A stretch of DNA of 64,000 nt, taken from contig OX422195.1 in NCBI GenBank assembly GCA_949130485.1, positions 9,185,119 through 9,249,118 on the forward strand. The letters run 5' to 3'. The number at the start of each line of letters is the position of its first letter. Positions within the stretch are counted from its first letter, which is position 1. This document shows positions 9,639 through 26,440 of the stretch, piece after piece. This DNA is from Agelas oroides (taxonomy: Eukaryota > Porifera > Demospongiae > Agelasida > Agelasidae). The position numbers and the translations under genes were made by a program. Under the pieces are notes generated by a model. That model worked only from the letters and a program-made list of their open reading frames with translations. It ran no database searches and was not told where the DNA came from.

Positions 9639-12137
9639 TTATGAGCTCGGCAGTGGTTCGACTTCCTCTTTCTGCTGCTGGACATATTGCTCTATCTCCA
9701 CCACTCTCTTGCGGCTTCTGTTCAGCTCCTCTTCCTGCAAGCTCTTCAGCAATGCTGCCAGGTCCTTTCGAACTCGTGAAGCAATTTTGTCCTCCTTACT
9801 GTCAATGGCCAACATATGCAGGTCATGGGCAGCATTCAGGGCACCCACCAGTGTGTCCTTGTCTACAAACAGCTGGTAGGGGGGAGGGAAGGGTGAGGGA
9901 TTTACAAACACATCAAGTAAAAACAGAACCTGTTTTTATTGCTGTAATTTTTTTTTGTTATTAAAAAGCATAATTATTTTTGTTGTTGATACATGACTAA
10001 GGTTTGAATTTTGACATTCACATATATTGGAGATAGAGAGAAGAGGGTGCTCACCATTCTGCACCCTTCAGGGACGGTTTCCTCCAGTGAGGTCTTCACG
10101 GCCTGCTCCAGCAGTTCGAGGCCTTGCTCAGTCAGACGTTCATGGTGTGTGTTCTCCAGCCCACGAAGCTGGGTCATGCTATAACACTGTCAAGGACAAT
10201 CTGCTCACAGAGGGTTAGGTATGAAAGACCAAGTTGACACTACAGTCATGGGAGGATACTGAGACTGCACTTGTTCCAGAAAGCCCCCCACCATATCAGA
10301 GTAGTTGTGCTCAAAGTCCTTGGTGATCTCCTGCACCAACAGTCAATTGTACTACTACAATTATAGAGTGCACACAACACATACTGTAGTAGTCACATAG
10401 AGCTGTTTGAGCCACAAAGACACGTTACCTCTAGCTGCTCAACAAGCTGCATCTCGAGTCTCATCAGGTTGTGCTGCAGTGAGTCAGCAGCCTCCTGTAA
10501 CTCTTCCCCTGAGAGCTGGTCAGAGAGGGTTAATCGAAAAACAGCAATTGCATGGCCTATGTACACAAACCTTCTCTCTAAGGTGCTCAAAATCACTGAT
10601 CCTCTGGACTGAGTTTTGCTGGTTGACAGAGCATGCCTCTTCATGGCAGCGGTGGAACCCCTCCACTTCTTTCTGCCTCCTCTCCCCCTCCTGTAATCCC
10701 ACTGCAGTGATGTGTTCACAGGACTCCACAAAGTCCTTCTGGTATCTGCACACATGGAGGGAAGGATACCACCCTGGCCACTATCTGCCTAATGTGACTC
10801 ACTTGTCAAGCATCTCGGCTACGTCTGGCAGCGCCCGGAGGTGCAGTGAGTCCGTGTCCTCCGCAAACATAGCCTCAAAGAGCACACTGCCCTGTAGCCC
10901 ATCGACATAGGCTGCCTGCAATCAAACAGCTAAGTATCAGACGATCGGAACCTCTATCGGTGCTGCAACCTACCTTATACAGCTGCTCTTGTCTGTCCCT
11001 TGCCTCCTCCTCCTCCTTCCTCCTCTTGTTCTCCCGGTCAGCCAGCTCCACCTCCTGTAGTTCTTCATGAAACACCTCACGGGCAGTACACCGCTGGGAA
11101 AGACCCACATATCTCAAATTAAGAAGTTGGACTAAGATTTAGTCTAACACTCAGCTACTGGACTCCATGGCAAAGGAGTGGAAATTAAGGTACCAGCTGA
11201 TTTGATCTTGCTTCCTCTCTCTCTCACAGTTGGTTTGTTACAACTACACTACACCTTCCTCACCTCCTCCTCCATCACCATGCGGAAGTCTAGGTAGACA
11301 AGGGAGGGAACGAAGGCTATGACATACGACTGGTACTGCTCTTCACCTGCTAGAGGGTTGCCAGCGAGAGCCAGTGACTGGAGCCGTGAAAACTGTCTCA
11401 GATACACAACCTGAAAGGGAGGAGGTTTGCTGTGATAAAACCTAGGTTTTTTTCCAAGTTCAATAAAACAAAGACAATGGCAATAATCTTGGTACAAATT
11501 TTTTATTGTAAAGTTCACACACACACCTACATTCTGCAACTCGGAGATGAGATTATTTGCAATGGAGAAGACCTGTAGTTTGGTCAGGGCCTCCAGGTTC
11601 TCTATCCTGCTGATGCGGTTGTGTGCAAGACTGAGGTCTGTCAGATTGGTTAGGTGGGAGAGACCAGAGATGGTGGTAATGTTGTTGAAGGAGAGGTCCA
11701 GCCACTGCAGCTGTGTGAGGCTCTCCAGCCCCTTCACCTCCTCAATAATGTTGTTGTCCAGCTGAAGGTGGCAAAGCCCAGTAAACTGCCACAGATTATC
11801 AACGTGGAGGATGTCTGTGGAGAGGATGAACACATGCATGCATACATGCAGTGTGAAACTTAAATACTGTACCCACACTCCGGGAAGGGGACAGTGAATA
11901 AAACCGTAGAAGCACACTGCACTATAATGTGCGTCTACGATCTTGAAACCCTCTCTCTGCAGCATGTGCACGCATACTTTGGAAGTCCAGTCTGAGCCTG
12001 GTGACTTCCGCAAAGTCCGTTCCCTGTTCTTTTGCGATCTTCCCCGCCTCCCCCTTCGGCCTCTGCGCGTCCACACAGTCCCTCAGGAGTGCCACGCTCA
12101 CCACGTTCGGCTCGATCGTATCGTAAAGGTGGCTCAT
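9639..12137 (-). CDS. DRC3: Dynein regulatory complex subunit 3 (LRRC48)
   Basis: Multi-exon gene. The likely start is ATG at 12137 (MSHLYDTIEPNVVSVALLRD), followed by EAGKIAKEQGTDFAEVTRLR. The first exon joins the next to give DFQNILHVDNLWQ, matching the family. SDS22-type leucine-rich repeats follow (GLCHLQLDNNIIEEVKGLES, WLDLSFNNITTISGLSHLTN, LSLAHNRISRIENLEALTKL), then a long coiled coil including NLMRLEMQLVEQLE. The C-terminus is LFVDKDTLVGALNAAHDLHM and then RKRVVEIEQYVQQQKEE. The protein is a nexin-dynein regulatory complex subunit on axonemal doublets. An in-frame upstream ATG at about 12178 (MKNIAL) is an alternative start. Confidence 0.95.
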
Positions 12138-12311
12138 CTCTGCACCGTATCCATGGTTACGGAGTGCAATATTTTTCATCACCGGGTCCGATCCACTGCA
12201 CTGGACTGCGCCCCTCGCCTTGGTTCCGCCCACAAAATTGTTGCGTGCCACCGCGGAAGCTGAGCAGCGATCGTAACAACGCGGACGCACCCCTGCCAAG
12301 GTTGAGAAACG
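12138..12311. promoter_or_regulatory. Divergent promoter: DRC3 / PKC
   Basis: 174 bp between opposed starts. It contains an X-box-like palindrome (12147-12160) next to the DRC3 start and CpG-rich sequence (ccaccgcggaagc, aacaacgcggacgc) towards PKC. Confidence 0.5.
12147..12160 (-). promoter_or_regulatory. X-box-like site upstream of DRC3
   Basis: On the minus strand it reads GTAACC-AT-GGATAC. One half-site matches the RFX consensus exactly; the other has two mismatches. It lies about 10 bp upstream of the chosen DRC3 start codon. Confidence 0.35.
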
Positions 12312-17550
<5,239 letters not shown>

Positions 17551-17795
17551 ACACTAAATACATCACCTTTACACACACACAGTAGTCCTGTAATTCTCCA
17601 CTTTTTAATGGAACTTAGTGAAGCGGTGTAATTTTCAGCACTTTATTAATAATTTGCACGGAATGAGTAATTTGTTTGTGCTTCCGTTGCGCTAATTAAC
17701 GCTGATTTGTGGCCTCCCAAGAGAAGGTGACAGAAATAGCACCCTAGGCACTGCTACACTTAAACAACCGCTGCGAGTCGTGCGCGTGTGTAGCC

Positions 17796-20700
17796 ATGTC
17801 TGGCGATTGGCGAGCGTCGGCGTCCCTCGTCCCCGACCATCCAAACGCAGTTCTGGAACAGGACGGTCCGCCATTGACACCCGTCACACCAAACGGTAAG
17901 TGATTTGCGTCAGAGAGGAGGCAACTTCTGACCAGTTTTACCTCCTGCAGACACGGTGAATATTTTCCTGGAGGTGCCCTCGGAGCCCGCCACCCCAACG
18001 GTGCAGAATGTAGCAGAAGTGCTGGCGACGAGACCCGCCGTCGTGCGGGGACAACGCCTCTCCTTCCGACGTAGGGAGCTTCCCCGCTTCTCCCGCGGTG
18101 ATGCGCAGTACAGAAGCATGCCCCACCGACACACCATGCCCTACAGACCCCCTACCGCCCCGGTGACCTCAGATGCGAACGCTCATGGGAAGCTGCGGCG
18201 TCACAGTTCTCTGCCCAACGTCGCAAGCATGGATTTCGAGACTCTGGACGTTGCACTGTTAAACAGAGAACTGCGCAGGTCCACACGCAGACTCAAGGAG
18301 CGCATTGCAGTGCAGTAAGTGGTAAAAGCAAATTAGCAGCACCCTACAGCAGTAGTAATTAATTAGGCTAGTGGCGAGCCAAACAAGCTCTGCCCATTCT
18401 GCAATATTACCCTTGGTGAAAGCAATGTTGTCATTTGTAGCAGCTGTGAGGCTCAAGGAGCTCAGTATTGATCCAGATGAGATCAATGCCTTCACTGCCC
18501 TGTCATTACTATTGTTGCATTGCTATGAAATGCTGCTTTATTATTGTGTGTGTGTGTTTCTTGCAGTCGTGAGGTGGAGCAGCACAAGCCAAAGGCTGCC
18601 AGGGACAGTCTATGGGCCAACTTTAGATATGTGGTGAGCAGAGAGTGTTCGTTGCTCAACAACCACCTCTGTCAGCTGTCATAACATGTCCATGTTTGTT
18701 CTACAGAAATGGCCCAAGATCAAGAGTCAACTGCGCGTTATAAAATCCTATGAGCTGTGGAAAGGTCACATGAAGGAGGTGGAGGGGCACTTTGGCACGG
18801 GTGTGGTGTCCTACTTTATCTTCCTCCGCTGGCTCTTTGTCATGAATCTCATTTTGGTCATATTCTGGCTCAGCTTTATTGTGCTTCCTCAGATCATTTG
18901 GGAGGTGAATAACCGCAGCAGCGGCACCAGCACAACCTCCCTGGCCACCTGTGTCTTCCCTGATGAACTCGACTTCATGGGTTCTCTCACTGACACAATC
19001 ACCAACATGACAGACAACACCACTAACGCAACAGGCCCTCTTGACAGTACCACCCTCAACAGAACGTGTATGGACGGCAATCGAAACCCAACCATGAGGC
19101 TGTATGATGCTTCGTTTTGCATGCCCAGTATAGATGCTGTAGAAATTCGGTTCTGTGAATTTAATGGTAGTGATGCAGCATTTCGTGAGGGTGCAATGAC
19201 TGCCAGTGTAGTGAGTTCCTCAGATGGTTGCTCTGAACTCAATGGGACCAATCGCCTGGTGTTCTGTAACTCGAACATTGCCCCCCGCGTGGAGTGGTTC
19301 GACTATATTGTGAATTTTCTGGTGGGACAAGGACTGTTCAATGACACCTTGCTCTTCCACGGCCGGTACACCAATACCACAGTGGTCGGGAACACGTATG
19401 ACATGCCTCTAGCCTTCCTGTTTGTCACTCTTGTGGTCTATGCTCTCAGCGTTCTGCTGCTTGTTTACAAGTGAGAGGAGTCACTTACAGTGATCAATTT
19501 CACTCATTTCCTCATTTGACAGCGAGACTCTCCTCCCCCTCCCCCCCCCCCCTCACACACACACACATCCTTCTAGGATTGGTTCGGCATACAATGAGAG
19601 CTACGTGCAGTTTAGCTCAAAGCGCAAGGTCAACTTTTGCAACAAGATGTTCAGTGCCTGGGATTTCAATATTACTGACCCCAAAACTGCCAAGCTGAAG
19701 CGCGTGCACATTCGAACAGACTTTGAGGTACTTGCAATGGCTTATCAGATGATTAATGCACATGACATTCCATATGGCTGCATTTGGTCAATTGAGGATG
19801 TGTTCGTAAACAAACACTTATGGTCTGTCTTTGTCCCTCACAAGCGGTTGCCAAAACTCTACTCAACATACACACACACCCTCAACAGGAGGAGCTGGCA
19901 GACTTTAAAAAGCGGAATCAGGAGCGGACCACAGAGGAGATTGTTGAGGTGGTACTCATTCGAATTGCCACCAATGTGTTCACCACTCTGGTGCTGGTGG
20001 GAGCTGGAGTGGCCATCTTCTATGCTGCTCAGTTCAGCCTTGATTTTGTACGTCACACACACACACGACTGTACTTAATACTGGAGATGTAGAACTTTCG
20101 ACCCCCAGCTGCAGGGGGTGTGGCACTTGCTTGCCCACCATCTCAGAGCCTGGCCTTGTCCCCTAGTCACTTGCAGACAGTCACTTGCAGGCAGTCACTT
20201 GCAGGCAGTATGTGTGAACTATGGGATAGCAGGAATGAGAGTAACTGGATTAGCTGTCATGGTTGAATGATGCTCACTCAACTAGGGTTCATATTTAATT
20301 AAACAAGTATTCCAGTCACATCAACCTTCCCTCCCACACACCTCCTCCCATCCCCTGTCCTCTCCACCAACCTCCACCTCTTTCCCTCCTTCCCTCCATC
20401 CCTCCCTCCTCTCCTCTCCTCCCCCTCAGCAACAAAACAGTCCCAACTCAGGGTTTCTCAGCATCTTAGTTGGGCTCTTACCTTCGGGTGTCATCACCAT
20501 CCTCAATATCATCCTGCCCTTCATCTTCTCCTTCCTCGCCCGCTTCGAAAGGTTCAAGACACACAACGGAGAAATCAAAATGACACTGCTGAGGTACATA
20601 ACGTTATCCTCTCTCTGTCTTACAGAGAGAGGATAACATTAACCAACGTTAACCAACGTTAACCCAAACTCATGGTAGGGCCGGGGACGAGAGAAGGGGA

Positions 20701-22493
20701 CTACAGCTATTCATTACTAGCAGTTATGTTTACTGTAAGACTGTGATTCTGTTGGCCCCTTGGCCTAGTTAACTCATACGTGTGGGCTCTTCTTAACAAT
20801 GCATGAAACAATAATAGCCTTGTGTCCGCATGATTGTTAGTTCCGACCACTTGTAATCCTTCCATTTGTTGCAGGGCAATCATTGTACGTCTCTCTTCCC
20901 TCGTGGTGCTCATCACTACGCTGTTCATCCTCATCCGCTGCTCACAGGCAGAAAACGATACTACTGATGAACAGACTTGCAGGTTCAGTCTGAACCAAAT
21001 CATTGGTACCACAGCCAACGGTACCAACGACACAAGCGGATGTACCGAGGTATAACAGTAAAGTTACCAACTACATATATAGCAACTAACCAACCCCCTT
21101 CTCCCCCACCTTCCTCCCTCATCCTCCCTCATCCTCTCCCCCTCATTCTCTCCCCCTCATTCTCTCCCTCCCCCCTCCTCTCCCCCTTCCTCCCTCATTC
21201 TCTCCCCCTCCTCTACCCCTTCCTCCCTCATACACACACATGCAGTGCTGGGAGACCTTTATTGGGCAGGAGTTTTATAAGCTGGGTCTCACCAACTTTG
21301 CTGTGTCTCTTCTCAGCACTATCGGGGTGGAAACATCGCGACAGTAAGTAGCTTCATGCACACTCCTCTCCCCTCTCTCCCTCTCACTATGCACACTCCT
21401 CTCCCCTCTTTCCCTCTCACTATGCACACTCCTCCCCTCTCTCCCTCTCACTATGCACACTCCTCCCCTCTCCCTCTCACTATGCACACTCCTCTTCCCT
21501 CCCTTCCACTATGCACACTCCTCCCCTCTCTGCCTCTCACTATGCACACTCCTCTTCCCTCTCTCCCTCTCACTATGCACACTCCTCTTCCCTCTCCCTC
21601 TCACTATGCACACTCCTCCCCTCTCCCTCTCACTATGCACACTCCTCTCCCCTCTCTCCCTCTCACTGTACACACTCCTCTTCCCTCTCACTATGCACAC
21701 TCCTCCCCTCTCTCCCTCTCACTATGCACACTCCTCTCCCCTCTCTCCCTCTCACTATGCACACTCCTCTCCCCTCTTTCCCTCTCACTATGCACACTCC
21801 TCCCCTCTCTCCCTCTCACTATGCACACTCCTCCCCTCTCTCCCTCTCACTATGCACACTCCTCCCCTCTCCCTCTCACTATGCACACTCCTCCCCTCTC
21901 TCCCTCTCACTATGCACACTCCTCCCCTCTCCCTCTCACTATGCAGCATTTTCTCCAAGTTTGGCCGTCAGTTGGGTGAGAAAGTTGGCAAGGGTACCTT
22001 TGACATTCCCAAGAGCATCCTGGACCTCATCTACACACAGTCTGTCCTCTGGTAGGAGGCAGTGCACCACAGACACAGTGGCACCAGTGTATCGCATCTG
22101 TTCTCCTTCCTCCTCTCAGGCTGGGGTTGATGTTCTGTCCCTTGCTGCCCGTGGTGACCCTCCTCACAACATTCCTGCTATTCTACGTCAAAAAGGTCTG
22201 TCATACACCTGCTACTAGAGCTGTCCCGTTCACCTCCTCCTGTCTCCACTACAGTATAGTCTCATTTGGAACTTGACACCCAACAAGCGAGCGACGTTCC
22301 GTGCAGCCAGAACCAACTTTCTCTTTGTGTTTCTCTTGCTTCTCTCTCTCTTTGTCATCCTTGTGCCCGTTGGAGTCACTGTGTCTAGGTACCCTATTCC
22401 TGTACCACAGGTTTAGACTGTTCATCTTTAGTGTTTCTTTTCACCCTCTCCTGTAGCTTGCGGCCAAGTGTGAACTGTGGTCCATTCAGGTAG

Positions 22494-22524
<31 letters not shown>

Positions 22525-23205
22525 GCTCCAATAACAGGTATCATTTCTCAACAGAAATCAAACGTTCATGGTGTCTGTTGTGACTGATCTCATCAGCCGA
22601 GCTCCTTGTACGGCACGACAGGCGTTGGACTACTTTGCCAGTGCTGGCTTCGTGGTGCCCATCATCATTCTGCTGCTGTGCGTGAGCCTCCCACCCTCCC
22701 ACCCACACCCTCCACATGTGTTAACACACTTCCTCCTCCTCTAGGTTGGTGATCTACGGACAGTTTGTGGTAATGACCTCAAGGAATGCCCGCTTCCAAC
22801 TTATTAAGAAGCAGCTCATCCTGGTAGGTTGCAGTACAGCCACATGCATGCCTTATGCAGCTTCTGGTGCACAGTACAGTGACACTCTCAATGCAGTGAA
22901 TTATGATGTGTGCTGTGGTGTACAAATATCACATTCATGCTAATATCACATTCATATAGTGAATGTTTATCACCAGTATATTGAGTGTTTCAAAGTATGC
23001 ATGAGCATCCTATTGCCTTTGTCTGTAGGAAGGAGCGAATGTGGCGCACATTGTTGGGGGTCTGCGGGGCGGTCAGATGAAACGTTTACAGGAGCAGCGA
23101 CAGATAAGTATCGTACCTGAGGAGATCCAAGTTGTATCTCTTGGTCAGAGGATGAGAGTTAGGGCAGACAGTGACCAGAATACTGCCTCCGAATCTACAT
23201 TTTGA
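17796..23205 (+). CDS. Transmembrane channel-like (TMC) protein
   Basis: Multi-exon gene starting at ATG 17796 (MSGDWRASASLVPDHPNA) and ending with TGA at 23203. A ~150-residue cytosolic N-terminus leads to FGTGVVSYFIFLRWLFVMN, the first membrane segment. A long glycosylation-rich loop (many N-x-T/S) follows, then further membrane segments. The TMC signature CWETFIGQEFYKL is encoded at ~21246-21284. Next come FDIPKSILDLIYTQSVLW and CPLLPVVTLLTTFLLFYVKK, which are typical of the family, and then further hydrophobic segments. TMC proteins are anoctamin-like multi-pass proteins linked to mechanosensation and leak conductance. The subfamily (TMC5/7-like versus other) cannot be fixed by eye. One intron holds a 590-bp acceptor-derived array and another a perfect 15-bp hairpin. 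Confidence 0.93.
20603..20637 (+). repeat. Perfect 15-bp inverted repeat just after a TMC donor site
   Basis: Arms 20603-20617 and 20623-20637 (GTTATCCTCTCTCTG and its complement) flank a 5-nt loop. It begins about 10 nt after the exon donor (AGgtacat). The loop region includes ctgtcttacag, a strong acceptor-like sequence. Confidence 0.9.
21354..21945 (+). repeat. ~24-33-bp pyrimidine minisatellite at a TMC acceptor
   Basis: About 20 units of variable length with the core ctctcactatgcacactcct. The array runs directly into the true 3' splice site, which reads ctctcactatgcag at 21948. Units have AC where the acceptor has AG, and I find no AG dinucleotide anywhere in the array. Confidence 0.95.
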
Positions 23206-23413
23206 TAGAACTGAATTATCATCAAACCACAATGTTTTATTGTCATGAGATTATATCAGCTGAGCATTTTTAGCAGTGAAATTTCTTTACACAAAGTTGT
23301 ATACACACATATATATGCACACTTCAAAAATATGTTTGCTCAATGAGATCATCTTCCCCGGCGCGCGCACGTAAAGTAAGGGCCAAGGGGGTGTGGTGCA
23401 AACTGCAGGGTTG

Positions 23414-23421
23414 CCACGTCA
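23414..23421 (-). promoter_or_regulatory. UPRE-like (XBP1/ATF6) site upstream of KDELR
   Basis: CCACGTCA on the plus strand is TGACGTGG on the minus strand, within TGATGACGTGGCAAC. This matches the unfolded protein response element. It is about 62 bp upstream of the KDELR start codon. A CACGTG E-box follows at about 23427. Confidence 0.5.
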
Positions 23422-23482
23422 TCAAACACGTGCGATTTCAAACACAAAGCTGTCATTGTGTGTAGTGGAAGCAGAAGTGAAG

Positions 23483-24753
23483 ATGAACGTTTTCAGGCTC
23501 GCGGGAGACCTCTTCCACTTGCTGGCCATCATCATCCTGCTCGTCAAGATATGGAGAACGCGCTCCTGCGCAGGTAAGACGAAAGAGCGCCCGCTGTCGT
23601 AGTGTCAACTTGTGTGCAACCTAGGAATGTGCACATCAGTTAGAGCACTCCTTAACTGATCCTTGGAATGGTATGGAAGACAGACCTGGCGGATTGTACA
23701 GGCTTATATCTAGGTCCACCCAGGACAGGTTTTACCCTGCTCTCTACCTCCCTCTCACTCACACTTGCCCCACCTCTCTCCACCCTTCTCACGCACACAG
23801 GCATATCAGGGAAGAGCCAAGTGCTGTTTGCGCTGGTCTTCACAACGCGATATCTGGATATCTTCACCAACTTTGTTTCAGTGTACAATTCAGTGATGAA
23901 AGTGATCTTCATCATAACAGCTTATGGGACGCTGTACCTCATGTTCGTCAAATTCAAGGCTACCTATGACTCCAATCACGACACATTTAGGGCAGAGTTC
24001 CTGGTGATCCCTGCCATGGGCCTGGCTCTACTTGTCAACCATGAATTCTCAGCTATGGAGGTGAGTGTGCTGAGCATGGAGTGGGAATGAATGTCAAATG
24101 CACATGAGCTAAGTCGCCGTCTTCCTCCTTACCTGAAGAAAATTTTTGTCTGAATTTTCTTTCACAGCCTTACATGGAGTATTTACACATGTATTATCAT
24201 AGTTTTTGTTTGATCATATCTGCACACATCAGTCCGTCCTCTCCTACCCTCACACATCAGTCCGTCCTCTCCTGCCCTCACACATCGGTCCGTCCTCTCC
24301 TACCCTCACACATCAGTCTGTCCTCACCTACCCTCACACATCAGTCTGTCCTCTCCTACTCTACAGATCCTCTGGACATTCTCCATTTATCTGGAGTCAG
24401 TGGCCATCATGCCTCAGCTCTACATGATATCTAAAACTGGAGAGGCCGAGAGTATCACATCCCACTATCTCTTTGCTCTGGGGCTTTATCGTGCCCTTTA
24501 TATTGCGAACTGGGTCTGGCGGTTTTACATGGAAGACTTCTATGACTGGATTGCCATTGTGGCCGGCTGCGTCCAAACTGCCCTCTACTGCGACTTCTTC
24601 TATCTGTACATCACCAAAGGTAAGAGCTATGGTGGTGATAACTGATGTTGGTCTAAGATGGCCCTTAGACCAGTACTGTATTGACCTTACTGTGTTGATA
24701 TTCTTTTCTACACTGCAGTTATGAAAGGCAAAGAATTGAAGCTACCTGCCTGA
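23483..24753 (+). CDS. KDELR: KDEL receptor (ER retention receptor, ERD2 family)
   Basis: Four exons, 23483-23573, 23801-24060, 24367-24619 and 24719-24753 (TGA), join in frame to 212 residues, the same length as vertebrate KDELRs. It begins [20 protein letters not shown] and continues [34 protein letters not shown] and [20 protein letters not shown], then ends [11 protein letters not shown]. This seven-helix receptor binds C-terminal KDEL/HDEL in the Golgi and returns ER proteins by COPI; the cytosolic Lys-rich tail is retained. A UPRE-like site upstream fits known induction of ER-retrieval genes by ER stress. Confidence 0.97.
24219..24366 (+). repeat. 28-bp repeat at the acceptor of KDELR intron 2
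   Basis: About five units of acatcagtccgtcctctcct followed by accctcac. The last unit merges with the real acceptor cctctcctactctacag. Confidence 0.9.
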
Positions 24754-24988
24754 TTCCACACTAGGGATATTGACTTTTTCTTTTTTGAAATTCATAGGGC
24801 TATCAATATCCATTGTCTCTAACCTTGTATACCTTATATGGCATGTTTCTGTTATAGACCTTACGCAATTCTGATGTAAGTCAACAAGTACAGATCGAGG
24901 GTTGTTGCAACAGAAAATCACATGACTGCGTCAGACAGTCTAGTCTATGGGTAGCTAACTGCCCCGGCGGACGATCTTTCAAACTGTG

Positions 24989-26226
24989 ATGGGACTCACT
25001 CTCACTCGCTACGTGTTCTGGGCCGCGCAGGACGGACGCGTGGACGATCTACGATTTCACCTTAGCCATGCGGGGAAGGAAACCCTCAGGTCTGTCTACA
25101 ATAGTATTGCTAGTTAGGTAGCCAGAGTTAGTAGATTTTACTACTCGCCTTGCCCCCAGGCCATTCGCCAGCTCCCCCAAGCGGCGTGCGCCCATCCACA
25201 TGGCTGCCTTGGGCGGCCACCCTCAGTGTATCAAGGTCCTATATGAAGCAGGTACGTGGGCGGGAGATGCTCTTGCGGTTGGTTGGATGGGTAAACTATA
25301 GATAGGTCCTCTTTCACAGGCTCAGGACTGAACCTGCATGACAAAGATGGCCACACTCCTCTTCACCTTGCTGCCGCCCACCAGCACCTCAGCTGTGTGC
25401 AGGTACTGCTGCAGCTGGGGGCAGACATTGATGTCAGTACAAGGTACACTAGCTGACAGTTGAACATTTGCACAATAATGTTTATCATCTGATTCTCTCT
25501 AAAGGTTTGGTGTGACGGCGTTCCACCTTGCTGCCTCCGTGGGCAACAGCCACATCATGCAGGTACTAGCAGAGTCCGGGGCTAACGTGAATGCACAAGA
25601 GTCTTGGGGACAGACCCCTCTGGCTATTGCCACACTCAGAGATCGTCTGTACTGCATGGAGGTCCTCCTTCGACTGGGAGCAGAGAAGGAGGTGAAGGAC
25701 TACTATCACCAGCAGACAGCCCTGCACATTGCTGCTGCCAGCCGAGATGAGGAGTGTGTCCTGCTACTCCTAGACAGCGGCTGCAGTGTGCATGCAGTCA
25801 ATGGGGAGGGGCTGAGTGCTCTAGGGGTGGCCCTAATAAACAAGTTCTACCGTGTGGTGCCACTGTTGCTGGAATATGGGGCACGACTGAATGATACAGA
25901 CAGACGGCAGCTTGCACCTCCGCTGGAAGCCTACCTCACCGAAACAACTGGTAAAATGCGTCTGAACACATTTTTCATTCAGAGCTGAAATGACCGCATG
26001 TCGTCTTTCCCCAGACACCCCTCGCACCCTTCTTCAACTGAGCCGTGTGAGTATCCGACAGTTCCTTGGCCCCTCGGGAAAGGAACAACTGGGGTCACTG
26101 GGGCTGCCCCCACACCTTGAGGAGTATGTGCACAATGTACTGGACGTGTGCAGCAGTGAAACAATCAAGAGTCTCTCTTTGCAGAACACCTTCCAACCTG
26201 AGACAAAAAAATTTGTGCTTTCATAG
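24989..26226 (+). CDS. Ankyrin repeat and SOCS box protein (ASB type)
   Basis: Five exons (24989-25089, 25160-25251, 25320-25443, 25505-25950, 26015-26226) join in frame to 324 residues. About six ankyrin repeats are visible: RAPIHMAALGGHPQCIKVLY, DGHTPLHLAAAHQHLSCVQV, GVTAFHLAASVGNSHIMQVL, GQTPLAIATLRDRLYCMEVL and QTALHIAAASRDEECVLLLL. The C-terminus PRTLLQLSRVSIRQFLG...LGLPPHLEEYV fits a SOCS box. ASB proteins are substrate receptors for Cullin-5 E3 ligases through elongin B/C. The exact ASB number cannot be assigned. An upstream ATG context (actgtgATGG) is acceptable and begins the first open exon. Confidence 0.9.
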
Positions 26227-26261
26227 CATGTTTTGGTGTTTGCTTTCGATTGTATTATAGC

Positions 26262-26330
26262 TAGCCACACTAATGTGGAGGCTAGGGTGTGGCTTGCCTA
26301 ATGTGGAGGCTAGGGTGTGGCTTGCAAGAC
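26262..26330 (+). repeat. 33-bp direct duplication after the ASB gene
   Basis: Two copies of ctaatgtggaggctagggtg followed by tggcttgc, in the ASB 3' UTR region. Confidence 0.85.
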
Positions 26331-26357
26331 TACATAATTTATTTTGTGTTTACTGGA

Positions 26358-26363
26358 AATAAA
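26358..26363 (+). terminator. Polyadenylation signal for ASB gene
   Basis: AATAAA about 130 bp after the ASB stop codon, between the convergent ASB and ZIP13 genes. Confidence 0.55.
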
Positions 26364-26440
26364 TATGTTGATTAACAGACAAGAACAGAGCAAACAAACA
26401 TGCATGAATGATGAAATGACTGCCAAGTTCGTGAGCTGTG

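Noticed and set aside
20640..20665. Telomere-like repeat (ttaacc units)
   Set aside because: Only two or three copies of aaccaacgtt; the period does not match TTAGGG.
21356..22218. Open frames of 200-235 codons rich in MHTPP/SLPL
   Set aside because: Artefact of the pyrimidine minisatellite in a TMC intron.
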